From positions 443,744 to 507,743 of the forward strand of contig JAEUUC010000009.1 of the NCBI GenBank assembly GCA_016787665.1: 64,000 bases of DNA, written 5' to 3'. The position numbers and the translations under genes are program-made. Shown here piece by piece: positions 63,924 to 64,000 of this stretch (within the stretch, counting starts at the first letter, position 1; each line of letters opens with the position of its first letter). Below the pieces are notes generated by a model that worked only from the letters and a program-made list of their open reading frames with translations, did not search any database and was not told where the DNA came from. This stretch comes from Cyclobacteriaceae bacterium (GTDB lineage: Bacteria; Bacteroidota; Bacteroidia; Cytophagales; Cyclobacteriaceae).

Positions 63924-64000
63924 TTACGCTGCTGCTTGGGGTTCTTGGGCCTTTCTTCTCAACCGGAACAGAACAAACAAGTTAAAAAAGTGCATCGCTC
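63924..64000 (-). CDS. 3' end of a probable membrane protein gene, truncated by the window end
   Basis: On the minus strand a frame enters from the window end and stops at TAA 63926-63924. The visible 24 residues are AMHFFNLFVLFRLRRKAQEP then QAAA: a hydrophobic end of a transmembrane helix followed by a basic tail, as at the C-terminus of inner-membrane proteins. Family cannot be told. A plus-strand GTG frame from 63841 competes for the same DNA and cannot be ruled out. Confidence 0.4.
   Translation of the reverse strand, partial: AMHFFNLFVLFRLRRKAQEPQAAA

Noticed and set aside
63841..64000. Plus-strand GTG frame running to the window end
   Set aside because: Possible but has a rare start and no ribosome-binding sequence; the minus-strand frame has a more natural membrane-protein C-terminus.
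1..64000. tRNA, rRNA, insertion sequences, integrases, attachment sites or replication origin
   Set aside because: None seen on either strand by eye; a tRNAscan/ISfinder-type search would be needed to be certain.

Overview
The window looks like a chromosomal segment of a Bacteroidota bacterium, most likely of the Cytophagales type. The evidence is the family mix: two-component-regulator-propeller histidine kinases with Y_Y_Y domains, a MacB/FtsX-type permease of the ~800-residue Bacteroidota kind, DUF2911, SusA-like secreted amylase, short HPF, and many lipoproteins with a Cys lipobox. Base composition is near 50% GC, genes are tightly packed with many 1-4 nt overlaps, and I see no tRNA, rRNA, CRISPR array, phage gene or insertion sequence.

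Layout. 1-2451 (+): the 3' end of a GCS2-like/CBS protein, a 54-aa ORF, HPF and two small unknown proteins. 2453-7029 (-): a probable operon of pirin, GMC oxidoreductase, VOC lipoprotein, Crp/Fnr regulator and DinB. 7173-13752: mixed metabolic and housekeeping genes (NTF2 lipoprotein, acyl-CoA dehydrogenase, D-2-hydroxyacid dehydrogenase, a RidA-like protein, DUF2911-TPR) and an unassigned coding-like fragment at 11919-12194.

13851-27500 (+) is the most unusual region. It holds a TIR-transmembrane-PEGA-SUMF1-hydrolase protein, the decayed remains of another TIR gene, a protein with one clear TIR and two further TIR-like domains, two tandem giant nSTAND1-type NTPases and a multi-pass membrane protein. 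From 16976 on the genes are nearly contiguous. This is a plausible uncharacterised TIR/STAND signalling or conflict (defence/cell-suicide) system. Its last stop codon overlaps, inside the palindrome CTAG, the last stop codon of the next cluster.

27497-45592 (-) is one long sensory operon: a 2353-aa histidine kinase with ten tandem sensory repeats, a TPR kinase, two periplasmic-propeller kinases, a lone receiver and a receiver-adenylate cyclase. The four kinases share an almost identical transmitter module, and two carry a short palindromic element inserted in frame in the ATPase domain.

45683-55251: arginyl/leucyl-tRNA-protein transferase, FtsX permease, secreted GH13 amylase, DUF985 cupin, class V aminotransferase-fold enzyme, beta-carbonic anhydrase, TerB and small unknown proteins. 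55364-61540 (-): an RND efflux operon (permease, adaptor, TolC) beside its probable TetR repressor, with matching operator palindromes upstream of tetR and tolC. 61685-63770 (+): choline-dehydrogenase-like GMC oxidoreductase and a MaoC hydratase. The window ends in the 3' tip of a probable minus-strand membrane protein gene.
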